This document shows, in pieces, positions 16,106-24,377 of a stretch of 35,043 nt of DNA. This DNA is from UBA1731 sp964440985 (GTDB taxonomy: Bacteria > Verrucomicrobiota > Kiritimatiellia > RFP12 > UBA1067), in the NCBI GenBank assembly GCA_964440985.1, contig CAYTWE010000019.1, positions 1 through 35,043 on the forward strand, in the 5' to 3' direction. The translations under genes and the position numbers were made by a program. The first letter of the stretch is position 1. Each line of letters opens with the position of its first letter. Below the pieces are notes generated by a model that made no database searches, was not told the DNA's origin, and was given only the letters and a program-made list of their open reading frames with translations.

Positions 16106-18643
16106 ATGACGAAAAAGCTTTTGATAGTGGAATCTCCGGCAAAGGCGAAGACCATCGGCAAATATCTCGGAAATGATTTTACGGTAAAGTCTTCTGTCGG
16201 CCATGTGCGCGACCTGCCCAAAAAGGGCGGTCTCGCAATCAAGATCGCTCCGGTGAAGGGAGTGGAGGGGGAGTGGACGTTCAAGCCCACATATGAAATA
16301 ACCCCCGAAAAGAAGAAGGTCGTCTCCGAACTTCGCGCGGCGGCGAAGGCCGCCGACGAGGTGTACCTTGCTCCCGACCCCGACCGTGAGGGAGAAGCCA
16401 TCGCCTGGCATCTCAGCGAAGTCCTTTCCAAGGAGACGAAGGGGAAGAAGGTCGCCCGCGTCACCTACAATGAAATCACGAAATCCGCAGTGCAGGCGGC
16501 AGTCGCCAATCCAGGCGAGATAAACCAGTCAAGGGTCGATGCCCAGCAGGCCCGCCGCATCCTTGACCGGCTCGTCGGCTTTCAGGTTTCGCCGATGCTC
16601 TGGAAATATCTTTCGTATGGACGGTTTCTCTCCGCCGGACGTGTCCAGTCCGTCGCGCTGCGGCTGATAGTCGAACGTGAGCGTGAGATCAGGGCGTTCA
16701 CGCCCGTGCCGTACTGGATTCTCGGCGTGGAGGCGAAGAAGGACGGAGTTGCGTTCAAGGCCCGTCTTGCGCGTATGGACGGCAAGAAGCCTGACATCCG
16801 CGATGAAAACGCCGCCGTTGACGCGATGAGGGATTTCACCGGCGCCTCGCTGCGCGTATCCGGCGTGAAGGATCAGCCGAAGACGCGCCATCCGTATCCG
16901 CCGTTCACGACCTCCACACTCCAGCAGGCGGCAAGTTCGGTGTGCGGATTCTCTCCGCACCGCACGATGGGCATTGCGCAGAAGCTGTATGAAGGCGGCC
17001 TCATCACGTACATGCGAACGGACTCGGTTAACATTGCGCAATCGGCGCGTGATGCGGCGGCGGAATTCGTGTCGAACGAGTACGGCAGCGAGTTCCTTCC
17101 GGAGAAGCCGAACGTGTACAGGTCGAAGTCCGGGGCGCAGGAGGCTCACGAGGCGATACGCCCGACAGACGTGAGGCTGAAGCCCGGCAATGCGGTGAAG
17201 CTGGATGCGGCCTCCGCGAAACTGTACGACCTCATATGGCGGCGTTTCGTCGCATCGCAGATGGCCGATGCGCGCATGAGCCTCAGATCCGTCACAATCG
17301 AACCCGTGAAGGACGGAATTGCGCACTCGTATGCGTTCGTCGCATCCACAACGACCGTCACGTTCGAGGGATTTCTCAAGGCCATGCCTACGGCCATCGT
17401 CAAGAAACGCCAGGACGCCGATGACGACGGTGATGAGGTCGAAGCGCTTCCGCCGCTCGCTGAGGGTGACGCGCCCGAAGTCGTGAAGTGGCTTTCGGAC
17501 AGGAAAGAGACGAAGCCGCCGTCGCGCTATTCGGAGGCTGCGCTCGTGAAAGCCCTCGAAGAGAATGGCGTTGGCCGTCCCAGCACGTATGCCCAGACGA
17601 TCGAGGTGCTGGTCAATCGCCAGTACGCGACGCGGGAATCGCGCCAGCTCGTGCCCACCAAGCGGGGCGAGGACGTCAACGATTGGCTCGTCTCGCGTCT
17701 GCCGGCGCTTTTCGATGTCGGGTACACAGCCCAGATGGAATCGGAGCTGGATCGTGTGGAGGATGGCGCCGAGACGGGCGAAAAGATGCTTTCGGCGTTC
17801 TACGCAAAATTCCTTGCATGGCTTGCCGCCGCGAAGGAGCCGCCGCCGGACCCGGAGAGGTTCAAATCGCTTTTCGCGTTGTTCGACGAGGTCACGGAGT
17901 GGCGTCCGGCGAGGACTGTCGGGAAGAAGACGTATGACGACCGGGATTTCATCGCTTCCATCCGCGAGCAGATGGAGAACGAGCCGGAGAAGCTTTCGGA
18001 GCGGCAGTTGCGGGTGCTCGCGACGCTTGCGGCGTCCTACCGCGACCAGATCGCCGATGCGGATGCCCGTCTTGCCGGGCTTGGCTGGGGCGAATTGGTC
18101 GAGAAGCTGAAGGCCGCGCCGCCGGAGGGGCTGATCGGCGAGTGCTTCGCCGCGCTTGACGCTGTCGGCGGCATTGAAGGAAACAAGTTCGTGGAGTCGC
18201 TGCGCAAACAGTTCGACGTCGGCAGGACGCTCTCGGAAAAGCAGTTTGCGATACTTGCCCGCACGGTTGCGGAGTGCTGCGGCGGAGACGGCCATGCGGC
18301 TCTGCGGGAGAAACTTGTGCAGTATCTGCCGTCCGGCGTCGAGGCCGTGCAGGCCGATCCGGCATTGCCGGAGCTGATGTCCATGCTTGACGAGGTGAAG
18401 GCGTGGCGCGAGCCGGTAAAGCGAGGCAAGCGTGTGTTTGACGACAAGGATTTCGCCGAGTCCCTCAAGGCTCAGTTCGGACGCAGGAAAATCCTCACCT
18501 CGCGGCAGGTTGCCGCGCTCAAGAAGCTCCTCGTTCCGTACAAGGATCAGATCGGGAACTTTGAGGAGCGCGCAAAGCGGCTTGGATTCCCCGAGCCGAA
18601 GGAGGGTTCAAATCGTCGCAAGGGAGGCGCGGCACGTCGCTGA
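16106..18643 (+). CDS. topA: DNA topoisomerase I with repeat-type C-terminus
   Basis: Type IA topoisomerase that relaxes negative supercoils. From ATG 16106 it has 845 residues. The Toprim domain starts LLIVESPAKAKTIGKYLG (Glu9 catalytic) and contains APDPDREGEAIAWHL. The catalytic tyrosine is Tyr302 in GLITYMRTDS. The GVGRPSTYAQTI motif is also present. The open frame reaches back to 15971 but those residues lie inside potC. Instead of the usual Cys4 zinc ribbons, the C-terminal part (about 585-830) holds three copies of a helical unit with the pattern F-x-x-S-L-x-x-Q-F ... L-S-x-x-Q-x-x-x-L, at about 592-650, 682-725 and 760-815, and ends in a basic tail. The stop overlaps the putative CTG start of the recombinase. 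Confidence 0.95.
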   Translation: MTKKLLIVESPAKAKTIGKYLGNDFTVKSSVGHVRDLPKKGGLAIKIAPVKGVEGEWTFKPTYEITPEKKKVVSELRAAAKAADEVYLAPDPDREGEAIAWHLSEVLSKETKGKKVARVTYNEITKSAVQAAVANPGEINQSRVDAQQARRILDRLVGFQVSPMLWKYLSYGRFLSAGRVQSVALRLIVEREREIRAFTPVPYWILGVEAKKDGVAFKARLARMDGKKPDIRDENAAVDAMRDFTGASLRVSGVKDQPKTRHPYPPFTTSTLQQAASSVCGFSPHRTMGIAQKLYEGGLITYMRTDSVNIAQSARDAAAEFVSNEYGSEFLPEKPNVYRSKSGAQEAHEAIRPTDVRLKPGNAVKLDAASAKLYDLIWRRFVASQMADARMSLRSVTIEPVKDGIAHSYAFVASTTTVTFEGFLKAMPTAIVKKRQDADDDGDEVEALPPLAEGDAPEVVKWLSDRKETKPPSRYSEAALVKALEENGVGRPSTYAQTIEVLVNRQYATRESRQLVPTKRGEDVNDWLVSRLPALFDVGYTAQMESELDRVEDGAETGEKMLSAFYAKFLAWLAAAKEPPPDPERFKSLFALFDEVTEWRPARTVGKKTYDDRDFIASIREQMENEPEKLSERQLRVLATLAASYRDQIADADARLAGLGWGELVEKLKAAPPEGLIGECFAALDAVGGIEGNKFVESLRKQFDVGRTLSEKQFAILARTVAECCGGDGHAALREKLVQYLPSGVEAVQADPALPELMSMLDEVKAWREPVKRGKRVFDDKDFAESLKAQFGRRKILTSRQVAALKKLLVPYKDQIGNFEERAKRLGFPEPKEGSNRRKGGAARR
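18620..18627 (+). promoter_or_regulatory. Shine-Dalgarno AAGGGAGG before the recombinase
   Basis: A strong anti-16S match, AAGGGAGG, lies 12 bases upstream of CTG 18640. No ATG, GTG or TTG in the recombinase frame lies within reach, so this site supports a non-standard start near 18640. Confidence 0.55.
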
Positions 18644-19602
18644 CCATCCATACCGGCGCTTTCGACGACCCTGCGACAAGGCGCTTCGAGGCGTTTCTGC
18701 TCGCTGAGAAGAATGCGTCCAGACTTACCGCGAAGGGCTATCTTCAGGATGTCGCGCAGTTTGCGGCGTTCAGGTGGGGCATTGAGACGCCGCCGCCGTT
18801 TCCGTGGCGGTCTGCCACACCGGAAGACGCAAGGTCGTTTCTCATGTCCATAGCCAAAGAGGGGGCGAAGGCGGCAACGACGAGGAGAAAGCTTGCGTCG
18901 TTGCGTACGTTCTTCAGATGGCTTGGACGCGAGGGAATGTCGGTGGAGAATCCGTTTTCCGCACTGCGCGGCCCGCGGCTGCCGAAGCCGCTGCCGAAGG
19001 TGCTGTCCATCGAGGAGGTGGACAGGTTTCTCGCCGCTCCGCTCAAGGCGCTTGACGACATCGGTGGCGGGGCGGATCGGGATGAGGATGAGATGTTTGC
19101 GTGCAAGAGGGATGCAGCCCTTTTCGAATCACTGTATTCCACAGGATGCCGCATATCGGAGATGACGGCTCTGTCGTGGGGCGACGTCAATCTTGCGACC
19201 GGCAGCGTGATAGTGACGGGCAAAGGCTCGAAGCAGCGCCTCTGCATACTCGGCGCCCGCGCGATCGCCGCGATGCGGCGTCTCAGGGATGCCGAAGAGG
19301 GGCCGATCGAACGCGGTGAAACGTCTGCACCCGTGTTCACGACGCGGAAGGGGGCGCGGATTTCGCCGCGCATGGCGGAACGGCGGATGAAGAAGTGGCT
19401 TGCCGCCGCTGAACTGCCGCAGGATCTTACGCCGCACAAGCTGCGCCATTCATTCGCAACGCACATGCTTGACGCAGGTGCGGATTTGAGGAGTGTGCAG
19501 GAGATGCTTGGACACAGCTCGCTTGCGACAACACAGATATACACGCACGTGTCCATTGAGCGTTTGAAGGACATATACGCAAAAGCCCATCCGAGGGCAT
19601 AG
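18640..19602 (+). CDS. Tyrosine recombinase XerC/XerD-like, probable CTG start
   Basis: Site-specific recombinase that would resolve chromosome dimers. Catalytic residues are all present: Arg171 (CRISEM), Lys195 (GKGSKQR), His266 and Arg269 (HKLRHSFATH), His292 (GHSS) and Tyr301 (YTHVS). The N-terminal core-binding domain (RRFEAFLLAEKNASRLTAKG) is encoded from about 18670, upstream of the first ATG at 18844. The frame is open back to 18565 but has no ATG, GTG or TTG there. CTG 18640 overlaps the topA stop as CTGA, like the ATGA, GTGA and TTGA junctions elsewhere, and gives 320 residues, close to the family norm of about 300. A short acidic insertion (GGGADRDEDE) precedes the catalytic arginine. 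XerC versus XerD cannot be decided. Confidence 0.88.
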   Translation: MTIHTGAFDDPATRRFEAFLLAEKNASRLTAKGYLQDVAQFAAFRWGIETPPPFPWRSATPEDARSFLMSIAKEGAKAATTRRKLASLRTFFRWLGREGMSVENPFSALRGPRLPKPLPKVLSIEEVDRFLAAPLKALDDIGGGADRDEDEMFACKRDAALFESLYSTGCRISEMTALSWGDVNLATGSVIVTGKGSKQRLCILGARAIAAMRRLRDAEEGPIERGETSAPVFTTRKGARISPRMAERRMKKWLAAAELPQDLTPHKLRHSFATHMLDAGADLRSVQEMLGHSSLATTQIYTHVSIERLKDIYAKAHPRA

Positions 19603-19604
19603 CC

Positions 19605-19612
19605 GGGAGGAG
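19605..19612 (+). promoter_or_regulatory. Shine-Dalgarno deciding the TTG start of miaB
   Basis: GGGAGGAG lies six bases before TTG 19619. It fixes the start of miaB at a TTG, in agreement with the conserved N-terminus FHIHTYGCQMN. Confidence 0.8.
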
Positions 19613-19618
19613 CCGCAG

Positions 19619-20989
19619 TTGAAGTTTCACATCCATACGTACGGGTGCCAGATGAACGTGCGCGATTCGGAGGCGGTCGGCGCGATGCTTGAGGCCGCCG
19701 GACACATGAGGGCGGAAGGAGAAGACGACGCCGACCTCGTGATCGTGAATTCCTGCACGGTGCGGCAGAAGGCCGAGGAGAAGGCAATCGGCAAGTGCGG
19801 CAACCTGTGCGCACCGAAGGGACGGACGAGAATCGTCGGTCTTATGGGATGTGCGGTGAAGCGTCTTGGCGCCGATGTGTTCAGGAAACTGCCCACATTG
19901 GATTTCGCCGTAGGGCCGCGCCGCTTCGGTCTCATACCGAAAATAGTCGCCGAACTGCAGGCGCATGGATATCCGGAGACGAAGACAGGCGCAAACGTGC
20001 TTGAGCTCCCGGATCCAGATGACATCCCGGAGGGGCTTGATTCGCATCCGGATGCTGCGGACGGCGGACAGTCCGAATGTTTCAAGAGCTACGTCACGGT
20101 TCTGCTCGGATGCGACAACAGGTGCAGCTACTGCATCGTGCCGGATGTTAGAGGCCATGAGTATTCGCGTCCCGCAAAAGAGGTGATTGCCGAGGTGAAG
20201 TCGCTTGCGGCGCGAGGCGTGAAGGAGGTGTGCCTGCTTGGACAGAGTGTGCTTCGCTACGGAGTGCGCAACAAGGCCTGGTTTGAAGATCCGGACGGGA
20301 AGTACAGCGAGCCGTTTCCGCGTCTGCTCGCCGCATTGAATGGAATCGTTGGGCTTGAGCGCATCAGGTTCACGAGTGCGCATCCGAAGGGGTGTACGGA
20401 CGAGCTTGTGGCGGCGTTCCGCGAATGCCCCAAGGTGTGCCGCCATCTCCATCTGCCTGTGCAGTCGGGAAGCGACCGCATACTCTCCGAAATGGGGCGG
20501 CGCTATACGCGAGCCGAGTACCTTGCGGCCGTCGCGAAACTTCGTGCGTTCGATCCTGATTTTGCGGTGACCACCGATGTCATCGTAGGATATCCGGGCG
20601 AGACGGAGGACGATTTCGAGGCAACGCGCTCGCTGATGGAGGAGGCGGGATTTGACAATGCGTTCATCTTCAAGTACTCCCCGCGCCCCGGCACGCGTTC
20701 TGCGGCGTTGCCGGACGATGTTCCCACAGAGGAGAAGGAGCGGCGCGATCAGGTGCTTCTCGCGGATCAGGAGAGGCGTGGACTTGAACGCAACCGGCGT
20801 CTTGTCGGCTCTGTGCGTGAAGTGCTTGTTGAAGGGCCGAGCCTCCGCAACAAGGTTCGCTGGAGCGGACGCGATTCCGGCAACCGCATCGTCGTGTTTG
20901 AGCCGTCCGTCCGCATCTCTCCGGGAGAAGCGGTGAACGTGCGCATAACTGAAGCCCATCCGCAGATACTTGTAGGTGAGATAGTTTGA
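19619..20989 (+). CDS. miaB: tRNA-2-methylthio-N6-dimethylallyladenosine synthase
   Basis: Radical-SAM methylthiotransferase that converts i6A37 to ms2i6A37 in tRNAs reading UNN codons. The 456-residue product has the N-terminal UPF0004 domain with the three auxiliary-cluster cysteines Cys10 (YGCQMN), Cys46 (NSCTVR) and Cys78 (MGCAVK). The radical-SAM motif Cys165-x3-Cys169-x2-Cys172 is followed by IVPDVRGHEYSRP, and a C-terminal TRAM-type RNA-binding domain is present. The VRGxExSR context points to MiaB rather than RimO or MtaB. The TTG start has an excellent Shine-Dalgarno. The linker around 125-150 (PDPDDIPEGLDSHPDAADGG) is acidic and longer than usual. The stop overlaps apbE by four bases (TTGA). 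miaA is not in the window. Confidence 0.95.
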   Translation: MKFHIHTYGCQMNVRDSEAVGAMLEAAGHMRAEGEDDADLVIVNSCTVRQKAEEKAIGKCGNLCAPKGRTRIVGLMGCAVKRLGADVFRKLPTLDFAVGPRRFGLIPKIVAELQAHGYPETKTGANVLELPDPDDIPEGLDSHPDAADGGQSECFKSYVTVLLGCDNRCSYCIVPDVRGHEYSRPAKEVIAEVKSLAARGVKEVCLLGQSVLRYGVRNKAWFEDPDGKYSEPFPRLLAALNGIVGLERIRFTSAHPKGCTDELVAAFRECPKVCRHLHLPVQSGSDRILSEMGRRYTRAEYLAAVAKLRAFDPDFAVTTDVIVGYPGETEDDFEATRSLMEEAGFDNAFIFKYSPRPGTRSAALPDDVPTEEKERRDQVLLADQERRGLERNRRLVGSVREVLVEGPSLRNKVRWSGRDSGNRIVVFEPSVRISPGEAVNVRITEAHPQILVGEIV

Positions 20990-21756
20990 GGCTGATCGCG
21001 CTGTTGATGATGCTTGCCGCCGTCGGATGCGGCGGCAGACCGCACGTCGATTCGATTGAATGGACGGTCATGGGCACCATCGCCAAGGTCTCTTTCAAAG
21101 GTGATGTCACCGATGTCGCGTTCAGGCGCAGGGTCTGCGCTGCCGTGCGCGAGGTCTATGCAGATGTCGAGGGGCGGCTTTCAATATGGAATCCGCGTTC
21201 AGAGATATCGAACTACACCTCAATCGACGGCGTTTCGGCGGAAATGCGTCCGTGCTATGAGGCGGCGTTCGCGATGCACGAGAAGTCCGGCGGGGCGTTC
21301 AACCCGTTTTGGCGCGGCAACGGGAAAGGGCCGGACCTTGGCGCGATAGCGAAGGGTTTTGCCGTGGATCTGGCGGCGAGGCGGCTATTTGAGGGCGGCC
21401 TTGTCTCTGGTGGCATCCTGCTTGATCTTGGCGGCAATCTGAAGGTTGTCTCCGGGACATGGAACACCGGAATACTCGATCCGTCCGGAACGGGCGGCGT
21501 GGTGCGCGGCATTGTGCTGACGAACGGCATGGCTTGTGCGACGAGCGGCGAATATGCGAGAGGCAAGCACATATACGACGGAAGAACTGGGTTGCCAGTG
21601 TCGAACCGTGTGGCGTCGGTGACGGTCGTGCATCCATCGAGCGCAATGCTCGCCGATGCGCTGTCCACAACGGTTTTTGTGCTTGGGCAGGATGATGGGG
21701 ACGTGTTTCTGAAGAGATTCCATCCGGAGGCCGCAGCGGAATGGGTGTTGCGATGA
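20986..21756 (+). CDS. apbE: FAD:protein FMN transferase (ApbE), lipoprotein
   Basis: Transfers FMN from FAD onto a threonine of exported flavoproteins. The 256-residue product starts with a short hydrophobic segment ending in Cys15 (AAVGC), so it is probably a lipoprotein facing the periplasm. Family motifs are FNPFWRG, DLGAIAKGFAVDLAA, LLDLGGNLK, ATSGEYARGKHIYDGRTG and the Mg-binding MLADALSTTVFVLG. It is shorter than the usual 300 to 350 residues, mainly because the central insert is trimmed. The TTG start overlaps miaB by four bases. The next gene, after 121 bases and its own promoter, encodes an RnfG/NqrC-like protein with the threonine motif that ApbE modifies, so enzyme and likely substrate are neighbours. 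Confidence 0.9.
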   Translation: MRLIALLMMLAAVGCGGRPHVDSIEWTVMGTIAKVSFKGDVTDVAFRRRVCAAVREVYADVEGRLSIWNPRSEISNYTSIDGVSAEMRPCYEAAFAMHEKSGGAFNPFWRGNGKGPDLGAIAKGFAVDLAARRLFEGGLVSGGILLDLGGNLKVVSGTWNTGILDPSGTGGVVRGIVLTNGMACATSGEYARGKHIYDGRTGLPVSNRVASVTVVHPSSAMLADALSTTVFVLGQDDGDVFLKRFHPEAAAEWVLR

Positions 21757-21777
21757 ACGGTTTTGCGGTGGCAAACA

Positions 21778-21806
21778 TTGCTTTTGAATGGGGAATGTGG
21801 TATCAT
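21778..21806 (+). promoter_or_regulatory. Promoter of the flavoprotein-oxidoreductase-parA operon (TTGCTT-17-TATCAT)
   Basis: A -35 element TTGCTT (21778-21783), a 17-base spacer and -10 TATCAT (21801-21806) with an extended TGG (21798-21800). The leader to the GTG at 21878 is about 65 bases. This separates the following genes from the topA-apbE transcript. Confidence 0.75.
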
Positions 21807-21877
21807 TTTCGGCGTTTTGCCAAAGGATATCGTGTGTCGGTTGGTTCTGCGGCATTGAATGAACATAGAGTTAATTC

Positions 21878-22414
21878 GTGAAAATAGTCAAGTTGATTTT
21901 GAGTCTCACGGTCATCTCGGCAGTCTGCGCCGGGGTGCTCGCAAGCGTGAACGCCGTGACGAAGGATGCGATAAGGGACATCCGCGCCAAGCAGACGCTT
22001 GATGCTGCCGCTGCGGTGATGCCGCCATCCGTGGAATCATCAAACGTAGAGTGCATTGCGGATGGGGTGTTTGCGGGAAAGGATGCCTCCGGCAAGCCGG
22101 TCGGCTATGCGGTCAGAGGGGACGACCCGTCTGGGTACGGCGGAAACATTGCGCTCATGGTCGGCTTCACGCCAGATTTCAGGATTGTTGCATACAGGAA
22201 GCTTGAGGCTTCAGAGACGCCCGGACTTGGCTCCAATCTGACGAGTGAGGAGTTCTCCGGTCAGTTCTCCGGCATGGACGCCTCGTCGCCACTTGCCGTT
22301 AAGAAGGACGGCGGCGCCGTCGAGGCCATAACGTCCGCAACGATAACGTCCCGTGCCGTATGCGGTGCAATAAACGATGCAAAGAGGAAACTTGAAGGAG
22401 TGTTGAGGAAATGA
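21878..22414 (+). CDS. FMN-binding domain protein, RnfG/NqrC-like
   Basis: A 178-residue exported or membrane-anchored flavoprotein. Residues 1-27 form one hydrophobic segment. The domain that follows matches the RnfG/NqrC pattern: PSGYGGNIALMVGFTPD (84-100), LEASETPGLGSNL (109-121), FSGQFSG, and the flavinylation motif SATITS (153-158), in which Thr155 is the expected FMN-bearing residue. The acidic residue six positions before is Glu149 rather than the common Asp. The start is GTG 21878. The other Rnf or Nqr subunits are absent, so this is a stand-alone member. apbE is immediately upstream. The stop overlaps a TAT-signal oxidoreductase by four bases, suggesting that the flavoprotein works with that enzyme as an electron carrier. 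That link is an inference from order only. Confidence 0.88.
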   Translation: MKIVKLILSLTVISAVCAGVLASVNAVTKDAIRDIRAKQTLDAAAAVMPPSVESSNVECIADGVFAGKDASGKPVGYAVRGDDPSGYGGNIALMVGFTPDFRIVAYRKLEASETPGLGSNLTSEEFSGQFSGMDASSPLAVKKDGGAVEAITSATITSRAVCGAINDAKRKLEGVLRK

Positions 22415-23847
22415 ACGTCAATCGCAGGGGATTCATCAAGGGGATTTCATTCGCGGCGGCGCCGCTGGCGCTGCCGGGTTGCGCGGCTCTCACGTTTTCG
22501 TCCAACGAAAAGATCCGTGTGGCGGTGATCGGGCTTGGCCGCATCGCATCCACATTTGAGATGCCGGCCGTGCTGAAGCGCAGCGACATCGCCCGCATAG
22601 TCGCCGTGTGCGACCTCGATTCCCGCCGTCGCGACTTCGCGAAGCAGAAGATCGAGAAGGAGTACGAAAGGCAGGGGATCCACGGATGCAAGGTCGATGC
22701 GTACCACGACTACAAGGAGGTGTGCGCCCGCAGGGACATTGACGCCGTGATGCTCTGTCTCCCTGACTTCTGGCACGCGCTCGTCGCATCCACCGCAATC
22801 TGCGCCGGCAAGGCGGTGTGGCTGCAGAAGCCGTTCACGCAGACGATAAGGGAAGGCAGACTCATCGCAAACCTGGCGAAGCGCTTCAACACCGTCATGC
22901 AGGTAGGTTCGCAGCAGCGCAGCTGGAATCAGTTCCAGGGCGTATGCGAAGCGGTGAAGGCCGGCGCAATCGGCAAGGTCAAGAGGGTCGAGGTCGGAAT
23001 CGGCCTCGACGTCTCCGGGGGCGTCGCCGCCGCCGAGCCCGTCCCGAAGACGTTCGACTACGCAACTTGGCTCGGACCGACAGATCCGACTGTTCCGTAC
23101 AACTGGACGCGCTGCCACACGCAAGATCTTTCGCGCATCGCAGATCGTCCAGGCTGGATTCAGCTTGCGCCGTACGGCTGGGGCATGATCACAAACTGGG
23201 GCGCCCATCATCTTGACATTGCCCGCTGGGGGCTTGGTGCGACAGGACCGGACGGCGTGAGCGGAACGTGCGAATGGATGGATCTCTCCGGCGGCAGGCT
23301 GTGGAACGTCCATACGACCTATGATCTGCACTATTCGTTCAACGGCGGCGCAACGGACGTGCACGTGTGCAACAAGTACCAGAACGGAGTGAAGTTCGTC
23401 GGTGAGAACGGCGACTGGCTCTTCTGCACACGCGGCGCAGTCAAGGTTACGCCATCCGACCCGGATGTGCCGGTGCGTCCCGGACAGCTTGCGCCGATGG
23501 CGGCATCCAATGCGGCGCTGCTGCCCAAACTCAAACCAATGGCCGCGAATCCGATGCAGCTGCACATAGACAACTGGCTTGCGGCCGTCAAGGCGGGAGA
23601 TCCGAAGATGACTGTCACAAATGCGCTTGGCGGACATCTTTCCACGGCGATGTGTTCGCTTGGGCAGATGTGCATGGAGCTTGGACGCGGCAGAAAGTCG
23701 TTTTCGCTCAAGTGGAATCCGGCGAAGGAGACGACAGGCGATGCGGCGGCGGACGCGCTGATGAAGCCGTTCGCACGGGATAAGTACGACCTCAAGGTGA
23801 ATCTGAGGGAATTCGGTCTTGATTTCGACGAGGTGATGAAAGGGTGA
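22411..23847 (+). CDS. Gfo/Idh/MocA-family oxidoreductase with TAT lipoprotein signal
   Basis: A 478-residue NAD(P)-dependent oxidoreductase. The N-terminus NRRGFIKG (4-11) is a twin-arginine signal, followed by a hydrophobic stretch and LPGC with Cys24, so it is probably a folded, cofactor-loaded lipoprotein. The Rossmann fold has VAVIGLGRIA (37-46), and Asp68 in CDLD is a likely cofactor-ribose contact. The usual EKP motif appears as QKP (139-141), retaining the catalytic lysine. Further on, ITNWGAHHLDIARWGLG is a segment commonly seen in exported family members acting on sugars or inositols. Substrate unknown. The ATG overlaps the RnfG-like gene by four bases, and the stop overlaps the next gene as GTGA. 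The best known exported relative is the Zymomonas glucose-fructose oxidoreductase. Confidence 0.9.
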   Translation: MNVNRRGFIKGISFAAAPLALPGCAALTFSSNEKIRVAVIGLGRIASTFEMPAVLKRSDIARIVAVCDLDSRRRDFAKQKIEKEYERQGIHGCKVDAYHDYKEVCARRDIDAVMLCLPDFWHALVASTAICAGKAVWLQKPFTQTIREGRLIANLAKRFNTVMQVGSQQRSWNQFQGVCEAVKAGAIGKVKRVEVGIGLDVSGGVAAAEPVPKTFDYATWLGPTDPTVPYNWTRCHTQDLSRIADRPGWIQLAPYGWGMITNWGAHHLDIARWGLGATGPDGVSGTCEWMDLSGGRLWNVHTTYDLHYSFNGGATDVHVCNKYQNGVKFVGENGDWLFCTRGAVKVTPSDPDVPVRPGQLAPMAASNAALLPKLKPMAANPMQLHIDNWLAAVKAGDPKMTVTNALGGHLSTAMCSLGQMCMELGRGRKSFSLKWNPAKETTGDAAADALMKPFARDKYDLKVNLREFGLDFDEVMKG

Positions 23848-24377
23848 GCAGAGACCGCACATACGATTTCATGTACGCAGCAGAGGCTACGAAGGTGCTT
23901 CATGCGCCGACGCGTGCGCTTGAGACGTTCGGTACGACCTGCGTCAACTACCATCTTCTTGCGGAGCTGGAGGATTGTCCGGGCAAGATCCGCATCCGTG
24001 AGGGGCGGCTTCAGGCGAGCAAGCCGGAACTGATAACGCCGGAGCGGTACGTGAAGGACGAGTTTGACGGTTTCGGGGAGATGGCGCAGAGGTACTACGA
24101 CTTTCTGAAGCAGAACGAGGACAAGCTCAAGATCCTCAAGTACGGATACAGGCTGAAGCAGGAGGCGTTCTCCGAGCAGATCGTAACCGATACGATGGAG
24201 GCCGTAGCCGAGCGCGTGGTGCGCGATGTGGAGGCCGCAGGTCGCCCGTTCGATGCTGTGATAGAGGGTGTGGACGATCCGTGGGACGTGTGTCTGATGA
24301 GGTTCTTCTGGCTTCATACGAATGCGTCGGTGGCACACAACATGGAAGATTTCAAGAATGCGGGGATGATAGGATGA
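23844..24377 (+). CDS. Hypothetical protein upstream of parA
   Basis: A 177-residue soluble protein that I do not recognise. It has no signal peptide or membrane segment, is rich in charged residues, and appears mostly helical, with a charged stretch at about 85-110 (QRYYDFLKQNEDKLKILKYG) that may form a helix. Two cysteines (30 and 45, in TTCVNYHLL and EDCPGKI) are not arranged as a metal site. The C-terminal third contains VDDPWDVCLMRFFWLH. The GTG at 23844 overlaps the oxidoreductase and the stop overlaps parA, each by four bases. It is therefore cotranslated between a redox enzyme and a ParA ATPase. A role as a partner of either neighbour is possible but nothing in the sequence shows it. 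Confidence 0.75.
   Translation: MSRDRTYDFMYAAEATKVLHAPTRALETFGTTCVNYHLLAELEDCPGKIRIREGRLQASKPELITPERYVKDEFDGFGEMAQRYYDFLKQNEDKLKILKYGYRLKQEAFSEQIVTDTMEAVAERVVRDVEAAGRPFDAVIEGVDDPWDVCLMRFFWLHTNASVAHNMEDFKNAGMIG

Noticed and set aside
18565..18700. Frameshift or fusion joining topA and the recombinase
   Set aside because: The topA frame ends properly with its basic tail, and the recombinase frame is open and complete from 18640. An unusual start codon explains it without an error.
21757..21877. FMN riboswitch before the RnfG-like gene
   Set aside because: The leader is only about 65 bases and shows no conserved RFN-element pattern. It holds a normal promoter.
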